This document shows, piece by piece, positions 36,067 to 45,620 of a stretch of DNA of 64,000 bases. A program made the translations under genes and the position numbers. Below the pieces are notes generated by a model. That model was not told the DNA's origin, searched no databases, and was given only the letters and a program-made list of their open reading frames with translations. This DNA comes from Proluteimonas luteida (GTDB lineage Bacteria; Pseudomonadota; Gammaproteobacteria; Xanthomonadales; Xanthomonadaceae), in the NCBI RefSeq assembly GCF_021191695.1, contig NZ_JAIWPT010000002.1, positions 124,001 through 188,000 on the forward strand, in the 5' to 3' direction. Position 1 is the stretch's first letter. The number at the start of each line of letters is the position of its first letter.

Positions 36067-38553
36067 ATGATCCTGCACGCCCCCGCCGGCCCGGCCGCCC
36101 GCACCTTTCGATCGCCATCGCCTGCCCTGCCAGCCTGCCGGACCGGGTCCCGTGCCGGCGGCGCGGGCGCGTGGTGGCGTCGTCTCGCGGCCGTCGCACT
36201 GCTGCTGTGCCCGGTACTGCCGGCGCTGGCGATCGGGTTCGACGACGTGCTGCCGGTGGACGAGGCGCTGGCGCTGTCGGCGACGGCCACCAGCCGCGAC
36301 CGCATCGAGATCCGCTGGAAGATCGCCGACGGCTACTACCTCTACCGGCACCGCACCGCCGTCCGGGTGACCGGCGGCGGGTTCGACGCCGGTACGCTGC
36401 AACTGCCCGATGGCCGCCGGCATGTCGACGAATTCTTCGGCGAAGTCGAGACCTGGCGCGGCCGGCTGGTCGCGACCCTGCCCGGGCAGGCCACTGCCGA
36501 CGCGCGCAGCGTGGCGCTGGAGGTCAAGTACCAGGGCTGCGCCGACGCCGGCATCTGCTATCCGCCGCAGACGCGCACGCTGCAGGTCGCGCTGCCGGAC
36601 GCCACGGCCGCAGCAGCGCCGGCCGCCGACACCGGCGACGGCGGGTTCGCGGCACTGGGCCGGACCCTGTCCGGCGCCGCGCCGGGTGCGGCGCCGTCGC
36701 TCGCCGGCATCGGCAGCGCGCTGCCCGCGGAACAGGCGTTCGCGTTCGAGGCCATCGCCGGCGATGGCGACACTTTGCTGCTGCGCTTCACCCCGGCGCG
36801 CGGCTACTACCTCTACCGCGACCGCAACAGCGTGCGCGTCGAGGGCGCCGACGGCATCCGCGCCGGCCGCCCGCGCTGGCCCGCGGGCACCGCGCATCAC
36901 GACGAGCACTTCGGCGCGGTGACGGTCTATTTCGACCAGGTCGACGTGCCGCTGCCGCTGGTGCGCACCCGTGCCGATGCCGCCGAGGTCACCGTCGTCG
37001 CGACCTTCCAGGGCTGCCAGGCCGACGGCATCTGCTACCCGCCGATGACCCGCTCGGTACGCGTCGCGGTGCCCGCCGGCCGGGTGCAGAGCGTGGCCGA
37101 AGCGGCCGTGGCGATCGCCGGCGGCGATGCCGGTCCGCCGGCGGCCGGACCGGACCCGACAGCGGACGCAATGGCCGATGACGGTGACGGTTCGGGCGAC
37201 AGGGCGACGGCCGCCGCGCCCGCTGCCGGGACTGCGGACGCCGCGCCGGCGGACGTCGGCGGGGCGTCCGCAGCCAGCGCGGCCGACGACAATGCCGCAC
37301 GCACGCGCCCGCCGGCCACGCCGGTCCGCGGCGGCGGCCTGTTCGCCGCGCTCGGCCTGGCCCTGCTCGGCGGCCTGGTCCTCAACCTGATGCCGTGCGT
37401 GCTGCCGATCCTGTCGCTGAAGGTGCTGGGCCTGGCGCAGAGCGGCGGCAGCCGCGCCAGCGCGCGCCGGCATGCGCTGTGGTACACGGCCGGCGTGCTG
37501 GTCGCATTCGCCGCGATCGGCCTGCTGGTCGTCGCGCTGCGCGCCGCGGGACAGGCGCTGGGCTGGGGTTTCCAGCTGCAGCAGCCGTGGTTCGTCGCGG
37601 CGCTGGTCTATCTGATGTTCGCGGTCGGGCTGAGCCTGTCGGGCGTGTTCACGCTCGGCGGCCGGGTCGGCAACCTCGGCCAGTCGCTGGCCGCGCGCAG
37701 CGGCCCGGCCGGCGACTTCTTCACCGGCGTGCTGGCCTGCGTGGTCGCCAGCCCCTGCATCGCGCCGTTCATGGGCGGCGCGCTGGCGTTCGCGTTCACT
37801 GCGTCGGCGCCGCTGGCGCTGGCGGTGTTCCTGATGCTGGGCCTGGGCCTGGCGCTGCCGTTCCTGCTGATCGGGCTGGTGCCGGCGCTGGCCGACCGGC
37901 TGCCGAAACCCGGCGCGTGGATGGAGACGCTGAAGCAGTTGCTGGCGTTCCCGATGTACCTGACCGCGCTGTGGCTGGCCTGGGTGCTGGGCCGGCAACG
38001 CGGCGTGGACGCGATGGCGCTGCTGCTCGCCGGGCTGACCGTGTTCGCGCTGGCGCTGTGGTGGTTCGAGCGCCGGCGCTGGACCGGGGCCGCGACCGCA
38101 CGCGGTCTCGCGCTGGCGCTGGTGGTCGCGGCAACCGTGCTGCCGATCGTCGGCGTGACCCGGCTGGCGCCCGCGGCAACGGCCCCTGCCACCGCCGACG
38201 CATCGCACGTCGCCTACTCCGCCGAACGCCTGCAGGCGCTGCGCGATGCCGGCACGCCGGTCTTCGTCAACATGACCGCCGACTGGTGCGTGACCTGCAA
38301 GGCCAACGAACGCCGGGTGCTGTCGCAGGCGCCGTTCCGCGAAGCGCTGGCTGCGGCGGGTGCGGCCTACATGGTCGGCGACTGGACCAATGTCGACCCG
38401 GAGATCGGCGCGTTCCTCGACGCGCACGGCGCGGTCGGCGTGCCGCTGTACGTGGTGTATCCGGCCGGTGGTGGCGACGGGGTGGTGCTGCCGCCGCTGC
38501 TCGGCGATGCGGTCGTGGTCGAGGCCCTGCGCGCGGCGACCGCCGCGCCATGA
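36067..38553 (+). CDS. dsbD: Thiol:disulfide interchange protein DsbD with two N-terminal domains
   Basis: 828 residues, versus about 565 in Escherichia coli. DsbD carries electrons from cytoplasmic thioredoxin to periplasmic oxidoreductases. The DsbD-alpha domain appears twice: GYYLYR ... YQGCADAGICYPP (Cys158, Cys164) and again GYYLYR ... FQGCQADGICYPP (Cys317, Cys323). An Ala/Asp-rich linker (about 345-415) leads to the eight-helix membrane domain, with Cys in NLMPCVLPI and VVASPCIAPF. The C-terminal thioredoxin-like domain has DWCVTCK (Cys741, Cys744). All redox cysteines are present. It overlaps the following thioredoxin gene by ATGA. Confidence 0.94.
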   Translation: MILHAPAGPAARTFRSPSPALPACRTGSRAGGAGAWWRRLAAVALLLCPVLPALAIGFDDVLPVDEALALSATATSRDRIEIRWKIADGYYLYRHRTAVRVTGGGFDAGTLQLPDGRRHVDEFFGEVETWRGRLVATLPGQATADARSVALEVKYQGCADAGICYPPQTRTLQVALPDATAAAAPAADTGDGGFAALGRTLSGAAPGAAPSLAGIGSALPAEQAFAFEAIAGDGDTLLLRFTPARGYYLYRDRNSVRVEGADGIRAGRPRWPAGTAHHDEHFGAVTVYFDQVDVPLPLVRTRADAAEVTVVATFQGCQADGICYPPMTRSVRVAVPAGRVQSVAEAAVAIAGGDAGPPAAGPDPTADAMADDGDGSGDRATAAAPAAGTADAAPADVGGASAASAADDNAARTRPPATPVRGGGLFAALGLALLGGLVLNLMPCVLPILSLKVLGLAQSGGSRASARRHALWYTAGVLVAFAAIGLLVVALRAAGQALGWGFQLQQPWFVAALVYLMFAVGLSLSGVFTLGGRVGNLGQSLAARSGPAGDFFTGVLACVVASPCIAPFMGGALAFAFTASAPLALAVFLMLGLGLALPFLLIGLVPALADRLPKPGAWMETLKQLLAFPMYLTALWLAWVLGRQRGVDAMALLLAGLTVFALALWWFERRRWTGAATARGLALALVVAATVLPIVGVTRLAPAATAPATADASHVAYSAERLQALRDAGTPVFVNMTADWCVTCKANERRVLSQAPFREALAAAGAAYMVGDWTNVDPEIGAFLDAHGAVGVPLYVVYPAGGGDGVVLPPLLGDAVVVEALRAATAAP

Positions 38554-39149
38554 AGTTCGGCCCGCTGACCGTCGTCGTCGTCGCACTGCTGGCCGGCGCG
38601 CTGGGCGTGTTCATCAGCCTGTTCGTCGGCGGCCCCGGGCCATTGCTGGGCACCGAGGTCGGCCAGCGGCTGTACAACGACGCGATCACCGCCGCCGCCC
38701 CGGCGCCGCCCGACGGCGTGGCCGTCGCACGCCGCGGCGGCCGGGTGCCGGCGATGACCGTCGCCGCGCTGGACGGTCCGCCGGTGCAGCTTCCGGACGA
38801 CTACGCGGGCCGGCCGGTGCTGATCAACCTGTGGGCCAGCTGGTGCGGCCCCTGCATCGAGGAAATGCCCGAACTCGACCGCTTCGCCCGCGAACAGGGC
38901 GACAACGGCGTGCAGGTGATCGGCATCGCGCTCGACGACACCGACGCGGTGCGCGCCTTCCTCGACAGGATCCCGGTCGGCTACCGCATCGCCATCGACG
39001 CCCCCGGCAGTGCCGACGCCGGCGTGCGCCTGGGCAATCCGCGCGGCATCCTGCCGTATACCGTGCTGGTCTCGGCCGACGGGCGCCTGCTGAAGCAGCG
39101 GATCGGCCCGTTCGCGCATGGCGAGATCGACGCCTGGGCCGCCGACTAG
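38550..39149 (+). CDS. TlpA-type membrane-anchored thioredoxin
   Basis: 199 residues. An N-terminal hydrophobic helix (about 5-27) anchors a periplasmic thioredoxin domain with WASWCGPC, the cis-proline segment ILPYTVLV, and the AlkC/TSA-type insert [17 protein letters not shown]. It is likely a reductant-fed oxidoreductase. Translation is coupled to dsbD through ATGA, which strongly suggests that DsbD supplies its electrons. Targets may be cytochrome c maturation factors or other periplasmic thiols; this is not decided by the sequence. Confidence 0.92.
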   Translation: MKFGPLTVVVVALLAGALGVFISLFVGGPGPLLGTEVGQRLYNDAITAAAPAPPDGVAVARRGGRVPAMTVAALDGPPVQLPDDYAGRPVLINLWASWCGPCIEEMPELDRFAREQGDNGVQVIGIALDDTDAVRAFLDRIPVGYRIAIDAPGSADAGVRLGNPRGILPYTVLVSADGRLLKQRIGPFAHGEIDAWAAD

Positions 39150-39261
39150 CCGCGCCGCGCGGAGAAACTCAAACGCCCGTTTAAAATCGGCAAACGTCTG
39201 CGAACTGGACAGCATCGGAGACATCCCGCAGACTTCGCGCACTTTCCGCTGCGTGCACGCG

Positions 39262-39714
39262 ATGTCCCGGATCCTCGTCCTCCACGGCCCCAACCTCAAC
39301 CTGCTCGGCAGCCGCGAGCCGGCGGTCTACGGGCACGCGACGCTGGCCGACATCGACGTGATCCTGCAGGACGCGGCCAGCGCCGCCGGCGTCGCGCTCG
39401 AGAGCCTGCAGTCGAACGCCGAGCACGTGCTGGTCGACCGCATCCAGGCCGCGCAGGGCGACGGCACCGCCGTGATCCTGATCAATCCCGCTGCGTTCAC
39501 CCATACCAGCGTGGCGATCCGCGACGCGCTGGCGGCGGTCGCGATCCCGTTCATCGAGATCCACCTGTCCAACCCGCATGCCCGCGAGCCGTTCCGCCAC
39601 ACCAGCTACGTCAGCGACCTGGCGGCCGGCGTGATCTGCGGCTTCGGCGCCGACAGCTACCGCTACGCGCTGGACGCCGCGCTCGCCCTCCTGCGCCGGG
39701 ACGCCGGCGCCTGA
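39262..39714 (+). CDS. aroQ: Type II 3-dehydroquinate dehydratase
   Basis: 150 residues. AroQ converts 3-dehydroquinate to 3-dehydroshikimate in aromatic amino acid synthesis. Family signatures are [20 protein letters not shown] (with the catalytic Tyr), [29 protein letters not shown], and [18 protein letters not shown]. It is directly upstream of accB-accC, the aroQ-accB-accC order common in proteobacteria. Confidence 0.97.
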   Translation: MSRILVLHGPNLNLLGSREPAVYGHATLADIDVILQDAASAAGVALESLQSNAEHVLVDRIQAAQGDGTAVILINPAAFTHTSVAIRDALAAVAIPFIEIHLSNPHAREPFRHTSYVSDLAAGVICGFGADSYRYALDAALALLRRDAGA

Positions 39715-39787
39715 GCGCCGCCGGCACCGGCCGCCCCCGCATCTTCCGTTCTTTCGCGCACCGCGCGACCCAACCGAGAGGCCCAGC

Positions 39788-40267
39788 ATGGACCTGAGAA
39801 AGATCAAGAAGCTCATCGACCTGCTCGAGGAGTCGAACCTGACCGAGATCGAGATCAAGGAGGGCGAGGAGTCGGTCCGCCTGTCGCGCTCGCAGAACCA
39901 CGGCGCCCCGGTCGCCTACGCGCCGGCACCCGCCGCCGCGCCGCGCGCCGCCGAGCCGGTGATGCCGATGAATTCCCCGGTCGAGGCCGCCACCGGCGGC
40001 ACGCCGAAGGCCGCCGGCGACGAACTGCCGCCCGGCCAGGTCACCAAATCCCCGATGGTCGGCACGTTCTATGCCTCGCCGGCACCGGACAAGCCGCCGT
40101 TCGTCACCGTCGGCCAGCAGGTCAAGGCCGGCGACACGCTGGGCATCATCGAGGCGATGAAGATGTTCAACCCGATCGAGGCCGACACCGCCGGCACCGT
40201 CGTCGCCGTGCTGTGCGAAAGCGGCCAGCCGGTCGAGTTCGACCAGCCGCTGTTCGTGATCGGCTAA
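39788..40267 (+). CDS. accB: Biotin carboxyl carrier protein of acetyl-CoA carboxylase
   Basis: 159 residues. The N-terminal segment [20 protein letters not shown] is followed by an Ala/Pro-rich linker. The C-terminal biotinyl domain ([19 protein letters not shown]) has the biotinylation motif IIEAMKMFN. It carries carboxybiotin between AccC and the AccAD transferase for malonyl-CoA synthesis. The GAGAGGCCCAGC leader gives a ribosome-binding site 7 bases before ATG. It is separated from accC by a 108-base spacer with an inverted repeat. Confidence 0.97.
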   Translation: MDLRKIKKLIDLLEESNLTEIEIKEGEESVRLSRSQNHGAPVAYAPAPAAAPRAAEPVMPMNSPVEAATGGTPKAAGDELPPGQVTKSPMVGTFYASPAPDKPPFVTVGQQVKAGDTLGIIEAMKMFNPIEADTAGTVVAVLCESGQPVEFDQPLFVIG

Positions 40268-40274
40268 GCCCGGA

Positions 40275-40355
40275 GGCCAGGGACCGGAGGCCAGGGGTCA
40301 GGGAAGAAGCGGGAGAGTCCCGCATTCCCCGGTCTCTGCCCTCTGGTCCCTGGCC
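40275..40355. repeat. Inverted repeat between accB and accC
   Basis: GGCCAGGGACCGGAGG (40275-40290) pairs with 40340-40355 with one mismatch, enclosing 49 bases that also contain GGCCAGGGGTCAGGG. The hairpin lies wholly between two genes that must be made together. It could tune accC expression or simply be a dispersed repeat insertion. Confidence 0.6.
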
Positions 40356-40375
40356 CCTCAGGAAGGAAATTTCCC

Positions 40376-41743
40376 ATGCTTGAAAAAGTCGTCATCGCCA
40401 ATCGCGGTGAGATCGCGCTGCGCATCCTGCGCGCGTGTCACACCCTGGGCATCCGCACGGTCGCGGTGCATTCCACCGTCGACCGCAACCTCAAGCACGT
40501 GGCGATGGCCGACGAGTCGGTGTGCATCGGCCCGCCGCCGTCGAACCGCAGCTACCTCGACATGCCGGCGATCATCGCCGCTGCCGAGGTCACCGACGCG
40601 CAGGCGATCCACCCCGGCTACGGCTTCCTCAGCGAGAACGCCGACTTCGCCGAGCGCGTCGAGCAGTCCGGCTTCATCTTCATCGGCCCGAAGGCCGAGA
40701 CCATCCGCCTGATGGGCGACAAGGTCGAGGCGATCCGGGCGATGAAGGACGCCGGCGTGCCCTGCGTGCCCGGCTCCGGCGGCCCGCTCGGCGACGACGC
40801 GGCGACCAACGTCCGCATCGCGCGCGAGATCGGCTACCCGGTCATCGTCAAGGCCGCGGGCGGCGGCGGCGGCCGCGGCATGCGCGTGGTCCATACCGAG
40901 GCCGCGCTGGTCAACGCGATCGCCACGACCAAGCAGGAAGCCAAGGCCGCGTTCGGCAACGACATGGTCTACATGGAGAAGTTCCTCGAGAACCCGCGCC
41001 ACGTCGAGATCCAGGTGCTGGCCGACGGCCAGGGCAACGCGATCCACCTGGGCGAGCGCGACTGCTCGATGCAGCGCCGCCACCAGAAGGTCGTCGAGGA
41101 AGCGCCGGCGCCGGGCATCAGCGAGGTCGAGCGCGCGGCGATCGGCAAGGTCTGCGTCGACGCCTGCATCCGCATCGGCTACCGCGGCGCCGGCACGTTC
41201 GAGTTCCTGTACGAGAACGGCCGTTTCTACTTCATCGAGATGAACACCCGCATCCAGGTCGAGCACCCGGTCACCGAGATGGTCACCGGCATCGATCTGG
41301 TGCGCGAACAGCTGATGATCGCCTCGGGCCACAAGCTGTCGATCCGGCAGCAGGACGTGGTGCTGCGCGGCCACGCGATCGAGTGCCGCATCAATGCCGA
41401 GGACCCGGAGAGCTTCCTGCCCTCGCCCGGCACGATCCAGCATTTCCACGCGCCCGGCGGTCCCGGCGTGCGCGTGGACTCGCACGTGTACGAGGGCTAC
41501 ACGGTGCCGCCGAACTACGACTCGATGATCGGCAAGCTGATCGTGCACGGCCCGGACCGCGAGACCGCGATCTGCCGCATGCGCGTGGCGCTGTCGGAGA
41601 TGGTCGTCGACGGCATCCGCACCAACATCCCGCTGCAGCAGCGGATCATGCGCGACCAAGGCTTCCACGCCGGCGGCCAGAACATCCACTACCTGGAAAA
41701 GCGCCTGGCCGAACGCAAGAACAAGACCCTGGCCATCGGCTGA
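40376..41743 (+). CDS. accC: Acetyl-CoA carboxylase biotin carboxylase subunit
   Basis: 455 residues. AccC carboxylates biotin on AccB using ATP and bicarbonate. [20 protein letters not shown] is the canonical start. The ATP-grasp glycine loop [31 protein letters not shown], the metal and catalytic region [20 protein letters not shown], and the C-terminal domain are intact. Ribosome-binding site AGGAAGGAAA. It is the last gene of aroQ-accB-accC and converges with a small exported-protein gene. Confidence 0.98.
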   Translation: MLEKVVIANRGEIALRILRACHTLGIRTVAVHSTVDRNLKHVAMADESVCIGPPPSNRSYLDMPAIIAAAEVTDAQAIHPGYGFLSENADFAERVEQSGFIFIGPKAETIRLMGDKVEAIRAMKDAGVPCVPGSGGPLGDDAATNVRIAREIGYPVIVKAAGGGGGRGMRVVHTEAALVNAIATTKQEAKAAFGNDMVYMEKFLENPRHVEIQVLADGQGNAIHLGERDCSMQRRHQKVVEEAPAPGISEVERAAIGKVCVDACIRIGYRGAGTFEFLYENGRFYFIEMNTRIQVEHPVTEMVTGIDLVREQLMIASGHKLSIRQQDVVLRGHAIECRINAEDPESFLPSPGTIQHFHAPGGPGVRVDSHVYEGYTVPPNYDSMIGKLIVHGPDRETAICRMRVALSEMVVDGIRTNIPLQQRIMRDQGFHAGGQNIHYLEKRLAERKNKTLAIG

Positions 41744-41798
41744 CGGCCCGCGGCGGCTACGCGGTGCCGGCCTGGACGGCCGGCGTGGCAGTGGCGCT

Positions 41799-42326
41799 TC
41801 AGCCGCCGCCGCGCTCCGGCAGGGCCCGGCGCAGCTGCGCATCGAGCGTGATCGGCCGCGCCCAGCGGTCGTAGCTCGCGACCACGCCCTGACGGACCCG
41901 GCGCAGCGGCGCCGAGCCCGCCCCGGCATCCAGTCGCGCCAGCGCCTCGTCCCAGCCCCCGGCCGCATCGCGGCGCCGCTCGGTGGCGACCTCGCGGCAC
42001 GCACGGCCCAGCGCCAGCGCGGTGGCGCAGGCGAGATAGACGTCGGCCGGCTGCCAGCGCTGCTCGACCAGCAGTTCCTCGACCAGCGCCCGCGGCGCGC
42101 CCTGGTAACGGACGATCTCGTCGACGAAGGCATCGTGGTGGCGCGCGGCATAGCGGTTCATGTCGGCCAGCCAGGTATCGAGCCAGTCGTCACCGGTACG
42201 CGGTGCCCACACGGCGTCCGCCGGCACCTCCGCGATCTGCGGCGCGGCGTCGCCGGCGTCCTGGGCACGCACGGCCGGCGACGCCAGCATGGCGATCGAC
42301 ACGACGATGGCGGCGGATTTCGACAT
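41799..42326 (-). CDS. Exported protein of unknown function
   Basis: 175 residues. A signal peptide is cleaved near VRAQD (residue 22). The mature protein is helical with DDWLDTWLADMNRYAARHHD and FVDEIVRYQGAPRALVEELL, and one potential disulfide pair (YLACATALALGRACRE). I recognise no domain, although the pattern resembles conserved hypothetical proteins of Xanthomonas relatives. It is monocistronic and convergent with accC. Confidence 0.75.
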   Translation of the reverse strand: MSKSAAIVVSIAMLASPAVRAQDAGDAAPQIAEVPADAVWAPRTGDDWLDTWLADMNRYAARHHDAFVDEIVRYQGAPRALVEELLVEQRWQPADVYLACATALALGRACREVATERRRDAAGGWDEALARLDAGAGSAPLRRVRQGVVASYDRWARPITLDAQLRRALPERGGG

Positions 42327-42482
42327 GCGGCTGTCCTCGGGACTCGGCGGCGGGGTTCACGACAACGCTCACGGCAACGCGCTGCGGCAACGCCCCATGA
42401 CGATGCGCGCGACACCTCGACATCGCCGTCGCGCGCGGCAGGCGACGATAGCCTACCGCGCCGCACCCAAGGGAGACGTGCC

Positions 42483-42674
42483 ATGGCCAGCACCGGTACG
42501 CCACGCAAACCCCGTCGCCTGCTCCGCTGGGCGATCGCACTGGCGATTGCCGCGGTTCTCCTGGCCGCCTATGCGGTCACCCTCGACCGCGTCGCCACGC
42601 GCATCGGACTGGATGCCGAGAACACGCTGCAGGCCACGCCGCGCGACCGGGACACGCATCACCGCAGCGACTGA
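42483..42674 (+). CDS. Small single-pass membrane protein
   Basis: 63 residues: a basic N-terminus (TPRKPRRLLR), one hydrophobic helix (WAIALAIAAVLLAAYAVTL) and a short hydrophilic tail. AAGGGAGACGTGCC before ATG 42483 supplies a ribosome-binding site. There are no homologues I can name. It is plausible because of the clear membrane helix and the ribosome-binding site, but GC-rich spurious frames are common here. Confidence 0.5.
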   Translation: MASTGTPRKPRRLLRWAIALAIAAVLLAAYAVTLDRVATRIGLDAENTLQATPRDRDTHHRSD

Positions 42675-42705
42675 GGCCGGGAACGCCACGGCCGTCGGCG
42701 CGTAT

Positions 42706-43149
42706 TCAGCGCGGCGAGATCACAAGACTGCCGGGACGTCCGCCGCCGGCCCACCAGTCGCCGGTTCCGGTCACGGTCAGCGTGACGCCGCCCTTGCGCA
42801 TCAGCAGGTTCGGCCCGCTGTCGCCGCGTGCCACTGAATAACCGCCGAGCACATCGCGCGGATCGGTCACGCCGGTGAAACTGCCGGCGCCGGCGCGTAC
42901 CCGCGGCGTGCCGGCGTCGCCGCGCACCACGCCCTTGATGCTGACCCGCACCCGCAGTTCGCTGCCGTCGGCGCAGCGCACATGGCCTAGGCCATGGGCG
43001 GCCTGCCGGTGCGGCGACCAGTCGTCGGCGGCGAAGGTGAGCTCGCAGGCGATCGGATCGGCGGCCAGCACATCCGTGGCGGCACCGGCCGCGATGCCGC
43101 AGGCAAGCAGTGCGATGGCGGCACGGGAACGTGGAAGCGGCGCGGACAT
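42706..43149 (-). CDS. Exported protein of unknown function
   Basis: 147 residues. A signal peptide ends near VLAADP (residue 31). The mature domain is beta-rich with two cysteines (IACELTF, HVRCADGS) and a Gly-rich end (GDWWAGGGRPGSLVISPR). The pattern of alternating strands and GxG turns suggests a small beta-barrel or sandwich in the periplasm. The family is not recognised. It is followed at its 5' side by another small exported gene on the same strand, 88 bases upstream. Confidence 0.7.
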   Translation of the reverse strand: MSAPLPRSRAAIALLACGIAAGAATDVLAADPIACELTFAADDWSPHRQAAHGLGHVRCADGSELRVRVSIKGVVRGDAGTPRVRAGAGSFTGVTDPRDVLGGYSVARGDSGPNLLMRKGGVTLTVTGTGDWWAGGGRPGSLVISPR

Positions 43150-43236
43150 GGCGCCACGCTAGCAGAAAAGCGCGACGGGCTCCGCGGGCTGCCGGCACCG
43201 GACGCCGGCAAGCGCACGGAGCGCGGCGCACCGCGA

Positions 43237-43638
43237 TCAGCGCCGCCAGTCGCGGCGGTTCGAACGGTCCTGGCGCGGGTCGTAGTACTGCACCGTGCAG
43301 CGGCCCCTGCGGTCGCAGCTGGTCTTGCCGCGGGCGGCATGGCCGCTGGCGTAACGCGGCGGTGCGGGCCGGTAGTGGACGTTCTGGTACCGCGGCACGG
43401 TGCGGTAGTAGACCGGGCGGCCGTAGCGGTCGCGCGACACGATCAGGCGGTCGTTGCGCCCGTAGTTGCCGTGGCGGTAGTAGGCCGCATCGTCGCGCAG
43501 CACCACGTCGGCGATGTCGACGATCACCCGCACCAGATCGTCGTTGGCGCGCGCGGGCGCGGGAATGGCCAGCATCGCCGCCAGCCCGGTCGCGAGCGCG
43601 GCGGGCAGCAGCCATCGGGGAAGGGTCGTGGTCGTCAT
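43237..43638 (-). CDS. Exported Tyr/Arg-rich protein
   Basis: 133 residues. A signal peptide is cleaved near ARAND (residue 32). The mature part is short and rich in Tyr, Arg and Asp (DDAAYYRHGNYGRNDRLIVS, YYRTVPRYQNVHYRPAPPRY), with two cysteines in CDRRGRC. The composition resembles small periplasmic or outer-membrane proteins of the YXWGXW type, but no definite motif is present. ATG 43638 is chosen because it starts the signal peptide. Confidence 0.7.
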   Translation of the reverse strand: MTTTTLPRWLLPAALATGLAAMLAIPAPARANDDLVRVIVDIADVVLRDDAAYYRHGNYGRNDRLIVSRDRYGRPVYYRTVPRYQNVHYRPAPPRYASGHAARGKTSCDRRGRCTVQYYDPRQDRSNRRDWRR

Positions 43639-43863
43639 CGCGGATCTCCGTCGCAGGGCCGGCGCCACCGCAGCGCCGTCCCCCGAACATGGCCTGACAC
43701 GGATGAATCGACCTGCAATTTTCCGCGGCATGAAGCTGCGATCAACGCCGCGTAAAGTCGACGTTCAAGCACGGCCCGCCTGCGATGCGGTGTAAGCGGT
43801 TCCACTTGCGAGACGCCGATTGCCCGCGCACGCGGCCAATTCCGGCCATGCGCGGCGGCGGCG

Positions 43864-44592
43864 TCAGGCGCTGCGCGCGAGACCGGCGAGCGCCTCCACG
43901 GCATCCGGCAACTCGCCAGGCGACGCGACCTGGCGCATGCGCTCGGCGCCGTCGACGATGTCGGCGTGCCGCTCGTGCGCCCAGGTGACGTGATAGGGGA
44001 TGTGCACGCCCCAACCGCCGAGCGCGAGCACCGGCGCGATGTCGGAGCGCAGCGAATTGCCGATCATCAGGAACTGGCCCGGGTCCGCGTCGAACTCCGA
44101 CAGCACCCGCGCATAGGTCGGCGGATCCTTCTCGCTGACGATCTCGATCCGCCCGAACAGGTCGGACAGCCCCGAATCGCGCACCTTCGCCTCCTGGTGG
44201 AACAGGTCGCCCTTGGTGATCAGCACCACCTCGAAGCGCGCGGCGATTGCCTCGACCGCGTCGCGGATGCCCGGCAGCACCTCGACCGGATGGCGCAGCA
44301 GCGACTTGGCCATGCCGACGATCCTGTGCAGGTCGGCCGCGCTGATGCGCGCATCGGTGACCTGCGTCGCCGCTTCGATCATCGACAGCGCCATGCCCTT
44401 GACGCCGTAGCCGAACACCGCGATGTTGGCCGACTCGACCGCATACAGCGCCTCGGCCACGCGTCCGTCGGCAAGATCGACATAACGGCCGACGATGCGC
44501 TCGAACTCCAGTTGCGCCTCGTCGAAGAAATCCTGGCTGCGCCAGAGGGTGTCGTCGGCATCGAAGCCGACCAGTCGGATACCGTCGCTCAT
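43864..44592 (-). CDS. HAD superfamily hydrolase
   Basis: 242 residues. Motif I is FDADDTLW (nucleophile Asp11, second Asp13), motif II ITKGD, and motif III/IV MIGNSLRSDIAP with a conserved Lys earlier in SEKDPP. A helical cap between motifs I and II makes it a C1-type HAD phosphatase. The substrate cannot be assigned. Start ATG at 44592 follows an intergenic region of dispersed repeats. The gene stands alone. Confidence 0.92.
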   Translation of the reverse strand: MSDGIRLVGFDADDTLWRSQDFFDEAQLEFERIVGRYVDLADGRVAEALYAVESANIAVFGYGVKGMALSMIEAATQVTDARISAADLHRIVGMAKSLLRHPVEVLPGIRDAVEAIAARFEVVLITKGDLFHQEAKVRDSGLSDLFGRIEIVSEKDPPTYARVLSEFDADPGQFLMIGNSLRSDIAPVLALGGWGVHIPYHVTWAHERHADIVDGAERMRQVASPGELPDAVEALAGLARSA

Positions 44593-44671
44593 CGCGCAAT
44601 TATGCGGGTTCCGCGTTGCGGGATCGCGGCAGCGGCGGACGGGCGCAGCCGCACCCGTCGGCAGCGATGAT

Positions 44672-44782
44672 CCGAAGGGTGGCCGCCATGGATGGCAGGC
44701 CACAAAAAACCGTCTGGAACGGTTTTTGACATCGCACCAGCGATGGCCCGGCGGGTGGCTGCCATGGATGGCGAGCCACAAA
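44672..44782. repeat. Dispersed intergenic repeat, tandem 1.5 copies
   Basis: The unit reads CCGAAGGGTGGCCGCCATGG ATGGCAGGCCACAAAA, then ACCGTCTGGAACGGTTTTTG (a small hairpin), then ACATCGC-CAGCGATGGCCC, after which the GGTGGC-GCCATGGATGG part starts again. The complementary copy lies at 55927-56010. The internal ACCGT...ACGGTTTTT hairpin looks like a terminator, so the repeat may end transcription from both neighbours. Confidence 0.75.
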
Positions 44783-44807
44783 AAAGGGCGACCCGGAGGT
44801 CGCCCTT
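44780..44807 (-). terminator. Terminator of the EF-hand gene
   Basis: On the minus strand AAGGGCGACC pairs with GGTCGCCCTT over a 4-base loop and runs straight into TTTTTT. It lies 48 bases after the EF-hand stop and is a textbook intrinsic terminator. Confidence 0.9.
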
Positions 44808-44854
44808 GTGCAGCCCGGATGCCGACGGCCAGGCGCCGTCAGCGCGGCGACTGC

Positions 44855-45244
44855 TTACGCATCGTCGTCCACGGCGCCGTTGGCGCGCGCAACGTAGGCC
44901 TGGTATTCCTCGGGGGTGACGAAGCCATCGCTGTCGGCGTCGACATCGTCAAACACCTGTGCCAGCGCCGGCAGGCCTGCGGCCTCGTCGCGGCTGAGCT
45001 TGCCGTCGCTGTCGACGTCCAGGTCGGCCCAGGTGACCTGTCCCTGCTCGGCCTGCGGCTGCGCCTGCGCAGTCGCGTCGTCCGCATAGGTGTCCTGCGC
45101 GGTCGGCTCGGCCTGGGTCGTCGCTTCACCCGAGTAGGTCGGGTCGGTCTGGGGGACCGAGGCGTCCTGCGCAAATGCCAGCGGTGTCGCCATGGCGAAA
45201 CCCAGGGCCATCATCGCGACCAGCGGCTTGCGTGCATTCTTCAT
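44855..45244 (-). CDS. Exported EF-hand calcium-binding protein
   Basis: 129 residues. A signal peptide ends at AFAQD (residue 26). A Thr/Ala/Gln-rich low-complexity linker (about 30-68) precedes two EF-hand loops, DVDSDGKLSRDE and DADSDGFVTPEE, both with acidic residues at calcium-ligand positions 1, 3, 5 and 12. It probably binds calcium in the periplasm. Such EF-hand proteins are common in Xanthomonas relatives, where their roles are largely unknown. It has its own terminator. Confidence 0.88.
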   Translation of the reverse strand: MKNARKPLVAMMALGFAMATPLAFAQDASVPQTDPTYSGEATTQAEPTAQDTYADDATAQAQPQAEQGQVTWADLDVDSDGKLSRDEAAGLPALAQVFDDVDADSDGFVTPEEYQAYVARANGAVDDDA

Positions 45245-45620
45245 GAGTTCTGTTCTCCAAGAGTGAATTGACGCGCGGCTGTTGTTTCATCCTCGTCTGT
45301 GGATTCCGCACGGGGCCTACCTTGCACGGGCCAGAATGAACCGCCACGGGCGCGGGAAATCCGCGATTACGAACGCTTAACCACAACGGGGCATGTTGCG
45401 GTTAGCCAGTTGTTTGCTGCATGTGATGGCGAAGCCGCGAAGCGCGTCATGACGCGCAGGAACGGACACCGGCGAGACGGGATGCGCGGGTGGCGGTGGC
45501 TGCGTGCAAACTGAATCGAACACAACGTTTACATGCGCGTTTCCCGATGCCGCTGCACCGGTCCTGCGACCGCCCTGTGCAACACTTGGGGTTTTCCCCG
45601 ATTGCACACTGGAGAACCGC
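45245..45620. other. Divergent intergenic region without a recognised gene
   Basis: 376 bases between the EF-hand gene (minus) and the sugar dehydrogenase gene (plus). It is somewhat less GC-rich than its surroundings. It must hold both promoters, but I see no convincing sigma-70 pair or known operator. A reading frame from 45504 is only the upstream extension of the dehydrogenase frame. Confidence 0.5.
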
